Below are positions 24,075 to 36,900 of a stretch of 64,000 nt of DNA, in pieces. The notes under the pieces are model-generated. The model searched no databases. It worked only from the letters and a program-made list of their open reading frames with translations, and was not told the DNA's origin. The stretch's first letter is position 1. Each line of letters opens with the position of its first letter. The stretch comes from Strongyloides papillosus (lineage: Eukaryota; Nematoda; Chromadorea; Rhabditida; Strongyloididae). The stretch lies in NCBI GenBank assembly GCA_005656395.1, contig SRSI01000009.1, positions 1,922,001 to 1,986,000 of the forward strand, given 5' to 3'. The position numbers and the translations under genes are program-made.

Positions 24075-25400
24075 CTAACAATTGTTTGTATAAAAATGAA
24101 AAATCGGATCATTTGTGTATCTATTTAAATTATCAAATGAAATGGGAACAGAATTAAATGTTGTTGAATCATCCAATTTCGATATCTTCACTATATTCTC
24201 TAGTGAATCAACTAATTTACTTTTAATCCAATTATCTTTAATGTTAACAACTTTACATTTTGGTACAACATTATTTTTGACTAAAAACAAATTGTCATCG
24301 TTTTCAATAGTTTCCAAACCACATCCCGTCCCAAAAACAACCAATTCATCTTTCTCCTCAATACAAAGAATTTCTGCCAGATAGTTTAATGGAATTTTTG
24401 TTTTATTATATGCAATTTTAATAACATTAATTGCGTTATACCTAACTTCAAAAAAGTATTGATGACAAAGACATAATATCAGAGGATTCTCAATTTCTTT
24501 TAATAACTCAAAAAACTTTGTGTAATTCCCATGATGAAATTGTTGCGTTAGTTTAATGACTTTCCGATACTCATTTGACTGGTAGATTTCTTTTTTGAAA
24601 CTACGGATTTTCGATAATATATTTTTATTATGAAAGTTAACAATGAGTTCATAACACCGAAATTCCTTTTCATTCTCACACTTTATACCATCGTTTTCCA
24701 TTTCTTTATAACATAAAAATATAGATGTTAGGCATTGTTTTAGTTGCTCGAAATTAAGTTTTGGATCAAATTCATCCATAGAAAGATGATGTAAATTATA
24801 AGCCATATAAATATGGAAACGAGCACAAACTTCAAAAATATACAATGACTCTTTGTTAACGATGTCCTGTTGCATGAGATCTTTGCGTATTGAGCGTGTA
24901 CGATCCCACATAAAATCATACCATCTTGACAATGTTTTTGTTGTACAATTTTTCTCAGGTTTTACATTACTCATTAGATAATTTAATGTCATAACTAAAC
25001 ACTTATCCGTTCTCAATTCATGAGGTAAAGATTTCTCTTGGTCTGCTGCACTTCTTCTATATTTTTTTATCATTTTTTCTATATTCACTTTTTTACCATC
25101 ATCTTTCTCGTAAATTGATATTTGATTTTCCAATTTTCGAAGATAAAATTCCTTCTCAGAACACATATTTTCTAGTGTTCCTTTAACAATATCATAGATT
25201 AAACTTTTTTCTCTACCGTATAACATTAATTTAATCAAATTATCTCTTTTCTCCAGAATTTCATATTTTTCTCTAACACTTTCACACTTTTTACCATACA
25301 ACGATCGAAGAGATGTAATTTTACTAGGAGATTCATTGATAGTATTTTTTGAGAGCTTTCTTTTCGAGGAAGATTTAGAAGAATTTCCCGTAGAAGTCAT
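24075..25400 (-). CDS. Stand-alone SAC3/GANP-domain protein (paralogue)
   Basis: Single-exon gene of 441 residues, ATG at 25400 (MTSTGNSSKSSSKRKLSK). After a basic N-terminal 35 residues the whole protein is a SAC3/GANP domain. NMCSEKEFYLRKLE, RRSAADQEKSLPHELRT and WYDFMWDRTRSIRKDLMQQ align block by block with the large GANP-like protein just downstream. It lacks both the FG-repeat N-terminus and the long basic C-terminus. Two SAC3 genes in the same orientation 137 bases apart suggest a tandem duplication with domain loss, and possibly a shared transcript. Stand-alone SAC3 proteins of this size also exist in other animals (SAC3D1/SHD1, centrosomal), so it may be that subtype instead. Confidence 0.85.
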   Translation of the reverse strand: MTSTGNSSKSSSKRKLSKNTINESPSKITSLRSLYGKKCESVREKYEILEKRDNLIKLMLYGREKSLIYDIVKGTLENMCSEKEFYLRKLENQISIYEKDDGKKVNIEKMIKKYRRSAADQEKSLPHELRTDKCLVMTLNYLMSNVKPEKNCTTKTLSRWYDFMWDRTRSIRKDLMQQDIVNKESLYIFEVCARFHIYMAYNLHHLSMDEFDPKLNFEQLKQCLTSIFLCYKEMENDGIKCENEKEFRCYELIVNFHNKNILSKIRSFKKEIYQSNEYRKVIKLTQQFHHGNYTKFFELLKEIENPLILCLCHQYFFEVRYNAINVIKIAYNKTKIPLNYLAEILCIEEKDELVVFGTGCGLETIENDDNLFLVKNNVVPKCKVVNIKDNWIKSKLVDSLENIVKISKLDDSTTFNSVPISFDNLNRYTNDPIFHFYTNNC

Positions 25401-25741
25401 CAAAAATATAGTTTTTAAGGACAATAGTTACCAAATAGAAAAACTGACCGCACCGCGTTTACACATCTTCCAAGATATTTTTATCTGTGTAGAATATTAT
25501 AAGTATACTTATTACCAATAGATGGAATTTATGAAATTTTTATATTTTTATTTTCTTTTTGGTTATTATGTGTATTTTCATCTTAATATTCTAGTAGAAT
25601 TGTATTTATTGTTTTTAAAAAATTATGTTTTAATTATTTACATTTGTGTTTTTTTTGTTTTCATACTATATTATTTCATTTTTATATATTTTCTCATAAT
25701 TATCTTATCTTTTAGACAGGTTTTTCAACTTATTTATCGAA
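25401..25741. promoter_or_regulatory. Bidirectional promoter with T-tract
   Basis: The 341 bases between the SAC3-paralogue ATG (minus) and the eL29 ATG (plus) must serve both genes. The half next to eL29 (about 25540-25720) is strongly T-rich on the plus strand, which is common before ribosomal protein genes and may keep nucleosomes away. The frame read through it is low-complexity and not a gene. Confidence 0.45.
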
Positions 25742-25973
25742 ATGGCTAAGTCAAAGAATCACACATCCCACAACCAAAGTAGGTTTCTTAGGAGTTTTTT
25801 TACTATCTGCTTTTTTAGACCGCAAGGACCACCGTAATGGAATTAAAAAGCCACTTAAACAAAGATACATCTCCATGAAAGGTGTTGACCCAAAGTACCT
25901 TAAGAACTTACGTTACACTCAAAAAGCTAACCTTAAGCTTAGAATGGAAGCCAAGAAAGCAGCAAAGAAATAA
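25742..25973 (+). CDS. rpl-29: 60S ribosomal protein eL29
   Basis: Small basic protein of the large cytosolic ribosomal subunit. Two exons, 25742-25778 and 25819-25973 (40-nt intron), give 63 residues starting [20 protein letters not shown], the near-invariant eL29 N-terminus. The middle ([19 protein letters not shown]) and the lysine-rich tail also fit. Coding bases are noticeably more GC-rich than the surroundings (for example CCACAACC, GACCACCG), as expected for a highly expressed gene. Full length and intact. Confidence 0.97.
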
Positions 25974-26084
25974 ATATACCTTGTTTTGCTGGGATCTTTT
26001 ATATTCTGTTTCCTACGATTTTTTTTGTTCGTAGAGGATTTGGGATATTTGTTGTTTTTATGCTATTGTTTTATGTTTTTTTAT

Positions 26085-26090
26085 AATAAA
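26085..26090 (+). terminator. Poly(A) signal of eL29
   Basis: AATAAA hexamer about 110 bases after the eL29 stop, in a T-rich context. Presumed cleavage and polyadenylation signal. Confidence 0.5.
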
Positions 26091-26206
26091 GAAACAGTTG
26101 CATTGTTATATATATTTTTGTAATATTTTTATTTTAACGCATACAATTACTAAAATATGTTATTTTAAAGCCAATTTTATATAATAAGCGTTTAAGATTC
26201 AAAACA

Positions 26207-28097
26207 TTAAGTAGAAGTAATTTTCCATTGTTTAACATTTGAGTCTTGGCCAATTGACAAAAATGTATCATTAGTAAGCCAGGCAATGCCATTAATTGCT
26301 GACATTGCATGGGCTCCCTTGATAACAAGTGGGTGTTCTCCACTGTTCTGCATATCCCAAACCATTATATTGGTATCTAAACTGCCGGTAGCAATGAATC
26401 TATTGTTTGGAGACCAAGCAGCACAGTTAACTCTAGCTGAATGGAATGTCCATTCTTTCTCAGATGCTGTTTTAAAGGTACTAACATCATATGGAACGAC
26501 TTTACGAGCTGCATCAGTTACAGCAAGATATTTTCCATCATGACTGAAGGTAACAGAAGTAATACAACCAGAATGTGTAAGAGTTGTCTTACATACAATA
26601 TCTTTATCGGCTACCTCAAAAATTCTGACTTTAGAATCTTGGAAACCAACAGCAATAGTTTTATTGTCTGGAGAGAGAGAAATACAAGTTGATTCTGCTC
26701 CAATATCGTGCGAAATTTTTAAGTTTTGATCAACAAAAACATAAATAGATTTATGACCAGAAATAACTATTAACTTTCCATCTTTGGAAGATGATACACC
26801 TCTGGGTTGGGAAGAAAGTTTGACTCTAGTAGGAGAACATTCTTCAATTGTCCCGAAACAGTCATTTGTAAAAGCTAGGAAATCGTCCCATCCTACTGAT
26901 ATTAATGTTCCGTTTTCTGTGACAAATAAACCAGAAACTTGTGATTTATGAGCTTCATGGGATACACGTTCAGATTCTCCTGTATTGACATCCCATCGAG
27001 TAATATTTCCTTCGAAATCAGCAGTAAAAGCATACTTTTTATCTTGTGATAAGGCAAGAGCTGTTATTGGTTTATTATGACCTTTAAGTGTTTTTGAAAC
27101 GGAACCTGTTTCTGGATCAATATAATGAAGGAAACCAGCTAGTGAAACTGACACTATACATTTCTTTAACCAAACAACAGCCAATTGTTGATAGTCTACA
27201 ACATTGGGGAATTTAATGGTATTTTCAAGTTTCTTTTCAGAAACATTCCAAATTTTAACGGTTTTGTCTCCGGAAGCAGATACAATCTTAGAGCCATCAG
27301 GTGACCAACAAATACAAAATACTCCTCCACCGTGAGCTGCTTCTTTATTCAAACTTTCATCAATTAATTCACCATTTTTTGTACCATCAGTACCATCATA
27401 AATAATAATTTTGCCATCAGAACTACAACTAGCAAATAATGATCCATCTTTATTATATCTAACACACTGAGCAAAATTGGAATGCTCTCTAAAAAGAGTT
27501 TTAAATTTAAATGGAGGACCTTCAAACATTGCAACAGTATTATCTTCAGATGTTGAAACCAAACGATAAGGACGAGATGGTTTAAAATCTATGCTAGTCA
27601 TTGCTCTAGATTGGCCAGAAAGATTTCCATTGCTTGTACCTGTGTCAAATAAAAAGACATGTCCGAATCTTTCTCTTCCCTCTCCAACAACTGCAATTCT
27701 TTTACTATCATCATTCCATGCTATATCTCTTATTGGTCCACCAATAACAGGATATTCAGCTTTCAAAATATGCGTTGATTGAGTTGTGTCCCAAATTCGT
27801 ACTTTTCCAGTTTGATCACCAGAAGCGATATAAAACCCAGAGTTGGCATATCTAGCTGCGGTTGTTAATGTTGAGTGTTCTGTGTAAATATCACAATCAG
27901 ATATATTCTATGAAAAATAATAATTTAAACTATGAAATAAAATAAAAATATACCTCAACTTCACGAATAAAGACAGAATTACCATTACAATAAATGAATT
28001 TTGTCCCATCGGGTGAAGAAGAAAGAGACAATGGAAGTCCTCTAATGGTACGAGGTAATGAAGCAAAAACTTTCTCTTTAGTGTATTCCTCAGACAT
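26207..28097 (-). CDS. unc-78: Actin-interacting protein 1 (WD-repeat, AIP1/WDR1)
   Basis: WD-repeat cofactor that works with ADF/cofilin to disassemble actin filaments; in nematodes it organises muscle thin filaments. Two exons, 27954-28097 and 26207-27907, are joined phase 0 across a 46-nt intron, giving 614 residues, essentially the length of UNC-78. The N-terminus MSEEYTKEKVFASLPRT and the block GGPIRDIAWNDDSKRIAVVGEGRERFGHVF are diagnostic of the family. WD-type repeats run the whole length (for example SCSSDGKIIIYDG, SASGDKTVKIWNV, ATGSLDTNIMVWDM), consistent with two seven-bladed propellers. Intact. Confidence 0.97.
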
Positions 28098-28779
28098 TTC
28101 TAAAAAGTAAGTATGTAAAAAAAATCTTTTTTTTAACCTTCAGATAATGGATAGAATAATACTAAGATTTTAACAATATTATATTAAAAATGCTGATTGT
28201 GAATACCCTTTCTTGTTTACTTCGTAAAGATATAATTCTCCAAAAGACACATTACAGAGATTAATGACTCACTATGCCGTGATCAAAAGTAAAAAGGGAG
28301 GTAAATTTGTTTTACTAAAGAAAATGAAGAACGTAGTGTGTTTAAAGATTTGTTTGTGAAACTAAACTTTATAATAAGAAGATTTCTTTGTCGATACATA
28401 TTACTAACCAACCAGAGATTATTTAAAAGTGACAAACGATATTTTATTTACAATCATCAATAGTGTTTTTTCTAATTTAAAAACATATTTTGATTTAAAA
28501 GAAATACAATCAAATCACAAGATAACAATATTAATATTCCTAGATAATGTGACATACAAGAAAAGATAAAATCAATTATAAATGCGATTTATTAAAAAAA
28601 ACACTAAAAAAGTATATAATAAAAATAGGATAATTATATTATTTTAAATGCTTTATTTGATAAATTAGTGTTTTTATAGCATAATAACAAAGATGACAAT
28701 AAATATACACGGTAGTTTAAAAGGAGATTAGGATAAAGCTTGAATTAAAATTATTCACACATTTTCAAAGTTTAACTAA
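28098..28779. other. Intergenic, unc-78 upstream region
   Basis: About 680 bases between the unc-78 ATG and the stop of the GATA-factor gene, both on the minus strand. Should contain the unc-78 promoter and the GATA-factor 3' UTR. No gene or defined motif seen. Confidence 0.5.
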
Positions 28780-30951
28780 TTAGATTGAATATGTTGATGC
28801 AATATTAGCTGCAGATAATAAGTCATGGGTTGTTGCTTGTGGAAGTTTTGGTTGATTAAAGAGAGAAAAATTATTAAAATTTCCAGAAAGCAAATCATTC
28901 ATTGTCTGCTGATTCAACATACTAAAGATGTTGTTAAATGATTGAGGATATTGTAGTGTTGAGGCATTATTTAAGGCAGGATTGTTGATATAGGTACTAC
29001 TAAATTCAGATAAGTTATTTAGTGTCCCTTGTCCTAGTGAAGAATTATTATGTGAATTATTTAAAATCGAACTGTTCAAAGCACTGTTTTCCAGAGTTGT
29101 ATCATTTTGAGAGGTGGTATTCATTGAAGTATCCATAGAAACCATGGAAGTGTTACCTTCATCCTTCTTTGATTTACGGAACCTAGATTGTATTTTGTCT
29201 TTTCTTAGATGTGGCGGTCTTTCAGTTTTATGGAGGCGATAATATAAACCACAGGCATTACACACTAGATTCCCAACAAGATCCCTTCTCCAGGCAGTTG
29301 TACTGTTTGTTCCGCAATTATGACATATAGTTTGTCCATCATTTTCTGTTATGCTTCCTTCAGATACAATATTTGAACAGTCAGCCAATGGATCAAACTC
29401 TGATTTTACACCGTTTTGCACATTATCACCGTTTTCAGAGTCTTCTGTTCTAGCCTTAGATTTTGGCGAACGTTTCTTCCTAATCTTTTTAATTGGTTTA
29501 CCTCCTTCCATCAATTGAGCAATTGATTGGAGGGCATTTTCATTATTTGAAAAGTGTGGAGAATTCATCATTAAGGGTAACCAACTACTACTGTCTCCAG
29601 CTCCAGTAAGACCAGCAATGCTTGAAATTAAACTAGCTCCACTAGACTCCTTATCTAAAGTAGTTGTTGCAGAAGTTTCCTTCTTTATCTGTTTATGAGG
29701 TTTCTCACCTTCCATAAGTTGACTAAGTCTCTCTCCAAGATCCTCATTTGTACTTTCATATTGTAAAATAGAATTTACATTTTCGTCATCAGTCTTGATT
29801 GATGCTGCGGAAGACACAAGATTTACACTATCAGATGGATTGTTGCTTTGAATAGCACTACTTATATCCTGTGGTATGTTAACATTTGAGGCTTGTACAG
29901 CATTTAATCCCTTCACAATGCTCATTATAGGATCAGTTTTGCTTACATCTATACTTTGCAATTTGGAAGTCAATGAAAAGCTGCCAGCATTTATGCCATT
30001 ATTTGATATAGCAGCTAGCGAAGAAATAAGGTCAAGACCACCGGTGTTACCTATTGATTCACTAACCATTTTTGATTTATTATCAGAATCCAATAAAGCA
30101 TTATTAGTATTAACTTTTGATTTCCTTTTCCTTGAATTTTTACTTAAACCATTATTTATTTTTGAAGAGTCAATGGAATGTGTTGATGAAATTGATGCTG
30201 TTGTTAAGGCAGGTGAAGCACTTGATCTGTTGGATGTAGAAGCAGAATGTGGAATGCGATCATGTGATGTACATTTTCCAGATTTAATGTATTCATTTAA
30301 TTGATTTAGTGTACTATTCATTTTTTTATACCGGGTTTCTCCTTTATCAGCTAACTTTATCAATACTTCTTCAAGCATATCACATTTTTGTTTTAATTCC
30401 ATAACCACAGGAACACATGAACAATTGCAATTTATTGTAAAATTAGATTTTATTTCTTCCGCCTGTGACATAACAACATCTGTGGATTCTTGTGATAATG
30501 TTGAGTCAACAGATGATGGAGGAATATCCATTGAGACTGGAGTTATGGCTGAAGTGCATTCCTCGATCTTCTCATTCTCCTTATTATTTCTTACTATACT
30601 TCCATTTAATGTAGAGTCGTTTGATAAATAACTATCAGGATTGGTAGACGATTCACTATCATTTTTTGGGGAACATAAACCATCGGTTTTCATAACAATA
30701 TCGATACCAGTGGTACACTCATCATGCGTTAATGAAGTATCCATAGATTTATCTTTATTACATTTCTCCATTATGATATTTAAACAACTAGAAGAATTTT
30801 CCGAATTAATATTATCACTGGTAATTGGGTTCAAATTAATAGTTTGTTGTGTAGAAATATCACTAGACATAGTAGACAACATTTGTAAATTTTGTCCAGT
30901 AGGAAGATCTTTCATGGCAAACTGTTGATTAGAGAGATCTGAAAGAATCAT
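28780..30951 (-). CDS. GATA-type zinc-finger transcription factor
   Basis: DNA-binding regulator of 723 residues in one exon, ATG at 30951. A single GATA finger with C-X2-C-X17-C-X2-C spacing sits at about residues 540-565 ([15 protein letters not shown] ... [17 protein letters not shown]). It is followed by the basic arm [14 protein letters not shown]. The AWRRD and [11 protein letters not shown] variants recall the ELT-5/EGL-18-ELT-6 group of C. elegans, which act in epidermal seam cells, but this subtype call is tentative. The remainder is Ser/Asn/Thr-rich and probably disordered. A module with QLMEGxKPxKxIxK occurs twice before the finger (about 412 and 482), each copy near an LISSxA motif. 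A T-rich acceptor tgttttag lies 8 bases before the ATG, so an upstream non-coding exon or trans-splicing is likely. Confidence 0.9.
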   Translation of the reverse strand: MILSDLSNQQFAMKDLPTGQNLQMLSTMSSDISTQQTINLNPITSDNINSENSSSCLNIIMEKCNKDKSMDTSLTHDECTTGIDIVMKTDGLCSPKNDSESSTNPDSYLSNDSTLNGSIVRNNKENEKIEECTSAITPVSMDIPPSSVDSTLSQESTDVVMSQAEEIKSNFTINCNCSCVPVVMELKQKCDMLEEVLIKLADKGETRYKKMNSTLNQLNEYIKSGKCTSHDRIPHSASTSNRSSASPALTTASISSTHSIDSSKINNGLSKNSRKRKSKVNTNNALLDSDNKSKMVSESIGNTGGLDLISSLAAISNNGINAGSFSLTSKLQSIDVSKTDPIMSIVKGLNAVQASNVNIPQDISSAIQSNNPSDSVNLVSSAASIKTDDENVNSILQYESTNEDLGERLSQLMEGEKPHKQIKKETSATTTLDKESSGASLISSIAGLTGAGDSSSWLPLMMNSPHFSNNENALQSIAQLMEGGKPIKKIRKKRSPKSKARTEDSENGDNVQNGVKSEFDPLADCSNIVSEGSITENDGQTICHNCGTNSTTAWRRDLVGNLVCNACGLYYRLHKTERPPHLRKDKIQSRFRKSKKDEGNTSMVSMDTSMNTTSQNDTTLENSALNSSILNNSHNNSSLGQGTLNNLSEFSSTYINNPALNNASTLQYPQSFNNIFSMLNQQTMNDLLSGNFNNFSLFNQPKLPQATTHDLLSAANIASTYSI

Positions 30952-33900
30952 TGTATTACTAAAACATTAAATATAGGTAAAATATAGTAAGAATGATTAA
31001 AATTTAATGTATCGGATTATGTTATATAGAGTACTGATCAAACAAAGCGCCACGCCCTTAAATCTGTAAAATAACATTAAGTTTGACAAATTATATAACA
31101 CTATGTATAAATCAAGTTTGATTATAGCGGGAAAGTCTTATCTTAAATGTTAATGCTTGTCTCTTAAACATTGAATCCAGCAATTTATATATACCTCAAA
31201 GTCATAAAAATACCCTTTGGAGATGCCAAAAGATAATAGTAATAAGTAATGAAAAGGTGATCAGCGAGATATATATAAAGTCACTGGAAATCATTATTAG
31301 TATCTACAATAACTTTCATATATAGACACTTTATGGATAATAAAAATTCGAGGCGTTGCGTATCGTGTTAACAGTTAATGGTAGTACGTTGGCAGCTGAC
31401 CAACTTATTAATATCGTTAATGATCAACTCAGTGACAAGATAGCATTGGCATGGAATTATAATAATAAATTAGTGATTGAGGTTTATGCCAAGATATTCC
31501 ATATAAGTTGAGAAAAGATATCTCTAACTTTAGTATGTCAAAGAGGCGCCAACCACATGCTGTTAAATGATTTGAGAATGTAGATTTATAAAATGCTTTG
31601 GTCACTCTAAGTTAATGATTTCATTTAGTATGACTTTATGAGCGAGTATGAAAAATGCCGTAATTGTATATATGACAAGGAAGTAATGTTAATAAATTAA
31701 AAGTATTATGAAAGATAATGTTTACTCAAATAATATTTACTTTAGGTAGATATCAAAGATATTCTAAGATAAACATAACTATGTAGTCATTTTTTATCCT
31801 TAAAGAGTAATTTTATAAACAGTACCTTTTTTTAAAATCTAAGTAAAATGTTATGCAACAGTCATTGTAAAAGATATAATAATAATAAAAAAATACTGTT
31901 ACGATAGAACCTTTTTTATATAAATTACACCTATTTTTTTTGAATTTGTAAAAGATAAGAAAAAAATGCTAATTTTAATACTACATGTGGTAAAATTAAT
32001 TGCGTTTGGAAAAAATTCAAACGATAAAATTTGACAACATTACCAAATCACCTTATTATCTCTCTTTACAACATATGTCATTGGCGGCATGTTTGAAATT
32101 AAATTATACTTAACTCATCATAGTTTTCATAAAACACACAGTACTAGTAGTCTATATTTTTGAAAGAGAATATAATAAAAAATGTACGATCTTTAATATT
32201 AAACAATTAAGAAAGATAAGCTCATAAGTAAAGATATAAAATGACGATTTTTATAACCAAAATCAATTTTAAATTAACTTCATTTCCCGCGCACATTATG
32301 TTAAAACTATTGAAAATTAATACCAAAGATTATTAATGGTCAATGATAGAAAAAAAATATTAGTAAAGGGGATATTAGGGAGTAAAGAGGATGAGTTAAA
32401 AAGATAGTAGAATTGAAATGAATGAATGAGTCAAAAAAAAATTAAGATTAAAGGCTGGGTTTTGTGAACGGCATTTGACAAAATTACATTTTTGAGTTCT
32501 ATCTTATGTGGTGAGAATTACTCGTGAATGGAGCGCCATATAATATCAGTAATAATTGTGACGTAATCTGACATACATTCATGGATATTGAGGTTGATTT
32601 TAGCGGGATATTTATCATAATCTATAAGGAATAAGTCTTTGATTTGCCAAAAATGGTACAAGATGGTAAAAAAACGTAATAAAAACAGTTAAGGTTAATG
32701 AGATTTTTGCAAAAAAATGATATTAAAAAATTTTTATACTATGGATATGCTATTTGGTAAGGTATTATAGTATAAAAATGTTAAGAGAGTCGAAAATTTA
32801 TCAAATTTGCCGCCGTTTTTACTATCATTTTATTTTTCTCACACAATTAATTATAGATGTAATTGAATTATAATCTCTCTTTGTGTTAAGGTAAATGAGC
32901 TCCCACAAATAATCAAATATCACTTTTCAAAAAAAAATCTTACAAATAAAATAGAAACCATTAGGTAGTATATGAAATAATATTTAGATAACAAAAGAAA
33001 GTGTTCGTTATGTAAAATGTAGTAGTACAAATATTAATTGGAACAATGATAAAAGTAGGAGGTAAACGATAAAGCTTTTCATGATGTAAGGTAAACTCTT
33101 GAAACCGTTAACTCAACTGGTATTTTTTTTTATTAATATGACTATTAGATGGTAATATATTTACAACCTGTGAAACATTTGTGTATTGAAATCTTGAGTT
33201 TTAATTATTCTATATCATATAGTAAGGAGATGTATATGGTAATAGTTAAAATGCATCATATACATGTACCATATATTAACATACAAAATTTAATGTCACA
33301 ATGATATAAAAATTTTTTAGAATAATGGGGAATTATTTAGATGAAATAGAAATAATTGTTAGTTTATATAATTGTAATATTTATGAAAAAATGGCGCATT
33401 TATTATGGTTAATAATAAGATACTTTAAAAGTATCTATTAAGTTGTAGTGATGGTAAAAAAATCGGCAAGATATATTCATCAATATAAATTTAAAATATT
33501 AACATAAAAAGTTTTTGTAAAATATATAAAAAGATAGGGTAAATGATTATATATTGTAATTTGGTAGTTGTTAACAAAAGAATTCATTAGATTATAGAGT
33601 TAGATATGATAACCATCGTTTGAGTTTAATGCACATATTGTCGTTCTAAATGTTCTCATTTAGAATCACTTAAACATGTTATCGTTATCAGTTGATCAAT
33701 TGAGGATAATATATATTCAAAATCAGATTTCACATTATAAATAAAATATAATATATCCTATCACGGATGTTTATTAAAATTTGTTAAATTTTATGGTTCA
33801 TCAACTTTTGATGCACTATTTCAGTTTTAAGAAACTGTAAAAAGAAAACATATAAATCTACTGTTTTAAGTGATTGTGTTAATAGATATAAAATGCCAGA

Positions 33901-36900
33901 TTTTTTGAAACATCTGGTATTTCACCATGATGGTATAATATAAGTAATGGATTGATGAAATTTAAAAGTGAATGATAATATATTGTATGTAAAAGTATTT
34001 TAAAGAAGTAACAGGGAAATATTACTTTTTGTACTCATAATGCCATAAAGATATTTTGTCCTTTTTAATTAAAAATTTGAGACAAACTCATTATTCCTCA
34101 ATTTCGAATAACCCGCGAAAAGTTTAAAGGTTTCAAAGAATAAAATAATAACGAAAAAAGTAGCCTTGAGATTTTAAGAAACACAATTAAAGAAACTGTA
34201 TCATCATAAAGATAAATTTCTTTTAAATGGTAGTGTGATAGCAGCTGCTATCTATAAAGATGTTAATTATGTTGATCAGAGCTTGTTTTATAAGACAATG
34301 AATGTTAAGGAAATTTGTCTTTTATTATTTATATTTGAGGGACGTTAGGCTCGCATACATAGCCACGACATTTATATAGGAAAGTTGACAATATGACACT
34401 TTTTTGAATTTACTATCACAAAGTATATTATTAAAAATATAAGTATTGTCTTTTAGAGGTAGTGTTGAAAAATATTATTGTGAGTGACAAGAAATATAAA
34501 TAAATTAGAGTGACCTCGAAAAATGTAGTATTATTCTATATTAAATAGTACATTTAAATTTTCTAAGAATACAATATAATTTTTTATGAGAAATGTATTA
34601 ATAATAACATCTACAAGATTAAATTATGTAATAATTAAAAAACAATTCCTATAAATGGTGATAAAAAATGTAATCAAGTATATTGTCATACTTTATTTCA
34701 TTGTTTTCAAAAGATAAATGTATTGAATGTTACAATATATGGTGATAAAACGAACAAAAAAAAGAAAAATGAATGAGAGATGTAAAAAGTTTTAAACATA
34801 GTACTTATTGCATAGTATATTTTACAACATTTTTGATAATATAAATTATCAGTTTAGATATAGGGCAAAAAAAATAGACGTTTTCCAAAAAAAATAACTA
34901 TATTTATTATTAATTATTTAAATAAGAAAAAATTAATTTTCGTATAACCAAGACAACTGATAATGTTATATGACTATTCATGTATTAATGTAGTTATTAA
35001 AATTTAAGTGGATAAACATATAATCTATCTCACATATTTACAAAAGCGATAAAATCAAATGATGTTATGTGAGTGAAGCATTTAAACAGTTACTTAAAAA
35101 TTGTATTAATCAAAAGACGTAGATGAATAAATCAAGATAAACATTTTTTTATATCAGCCATACAAATACTTTTATTTGAATCATTATCATTTACGTTTTG
35201 AATGATTCTTCCCACATTATGCAATTTTAATGATTCATATAAAAGACTTTTTATCATGTATTTCTTTTGTTCTATTGTAAATCTTAGAGTTGATTATAAA
35301 TGAATCAACATTATCTAATTAGAATTCAAAAAAAATTCCTTTTGTCATTTATTGGCAATTGTCTGAAAATTGTACGTTGATATATCTACTAATACTAGTA
35401 CAAGTGCAAGTACATATATCTTTTTTTTTCAAAAGAAAGAGGTAGAAGATAAAAAAAGATGCACATTTATATTTCTTTTTTTGTACCGGAGAGACATTTT
35501 TTAAATAATAAATTAGGGTCCACATAAAAAATGATATTATATAGTATATAAAATTTTACAAGTAACAAAAATGATTATCGTAAAATACTAAAATCATGTT
35601 ACATGGTAGATTTCTAAGAATAATTTAATTATCATATAAAATTAAAGGAAGGCACTGTTAAATTAAACTAACACATATATTTATTCATATTTTAAAAAAT
35701 TTTTGTATATATATCAGTGATTACATAAACTACTATATATAATTTATATCCAGAAATTTATTTTTATGATGAGTAAAAGCTTTTTGTATCAGTAATCAAT
35801 CATATATTGCATTAAGTAAAACATTTATATTTAAGTAAAAAGCAATAATAATATATAGCAACAAAATCCCATTTGTTACTCAAAAAAAAGCTATTTCTTA
35901 AATCATTTTGCGCATTTATATTAAGATAAAAAAATAAAAAAGTAGTAATGTATTTTATTTCATATATCCGATTTTTGGTAGATATTTGAAGATTAAAAAA
36001 GAACGTAACGTTTTAATATATAAATAATGATAGCCATCATCAACCTCATTTATTGAAAATTTTTAGAGATATTAATACCTTTTTAAGAAAATGCCGCTAG
36101 GCGGGAGTAATAAAAAGTTATTTAAATAAAATATACAAATTAGGTGGATAGATGATATAAAATTTAAAAATGTTGTATAAATTTGACAAAATGTAATGAT
36201 ATGGATTTGGTGATTTAGACAAATGCGAAAATGTTATTTAAGGAGATAAAAGAGACAATCAAACACAATGACAGTTTTTGTTCTGGATGATATAATGTTA
36301 AAGATAAGAGGAATATGTGTAAAATTATAAAATCCATTCATTGAAATAAAAGTTTTGAATGAAATCAGATAAGTTTGGTAATCAAAATTAGTGGAGGATA
36401 AAGGAGTAAATGAAAAAGTTAAACAACATAATAACCTAAAGTAATATTTTGTTATGCCCTAATATCAATTATCTTATAATTTATTCATGTTTTAGTGTCA
36501 TGATAGGAAGATGTATTAAATAAATAAGATGATGAATTTTGAAATGTTGTTGAATTATTAAGATTCGTTGAATGATTAACTAAGGTCAATATTCAAAGTG
36601 ATAAAAGAGGTTGAGAGGTAGGAAATGATATAATTGTTAAGAAAATTTTACCTTGCGCATATATAATAACTTGTACACATCATTACTATCACCTCACTAC
36701 CCGAGTGTATTTGGTTATCATTTCTTTATCTGTCTCATTTCTATCCAAAAATCAAGCTGGTCGTTTTAGTTGGTTAAACAAAATGAAGTTGTCTTGTGAA
36801 ATATACTCAATTTCGTGATAACATATGGAAGTCTTATAAGAAAAAAATCAAACTGAGTTTTAAATTGTGTTAAAAGAGTTAAGAAAAATTTTTATAATAG

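Noticed and set aside
31333..31510. Open frame of about 58 codons upstream of the GATA gene
   Set aside because: No ATG and no convincing splice signal; listed only as a compositional island.
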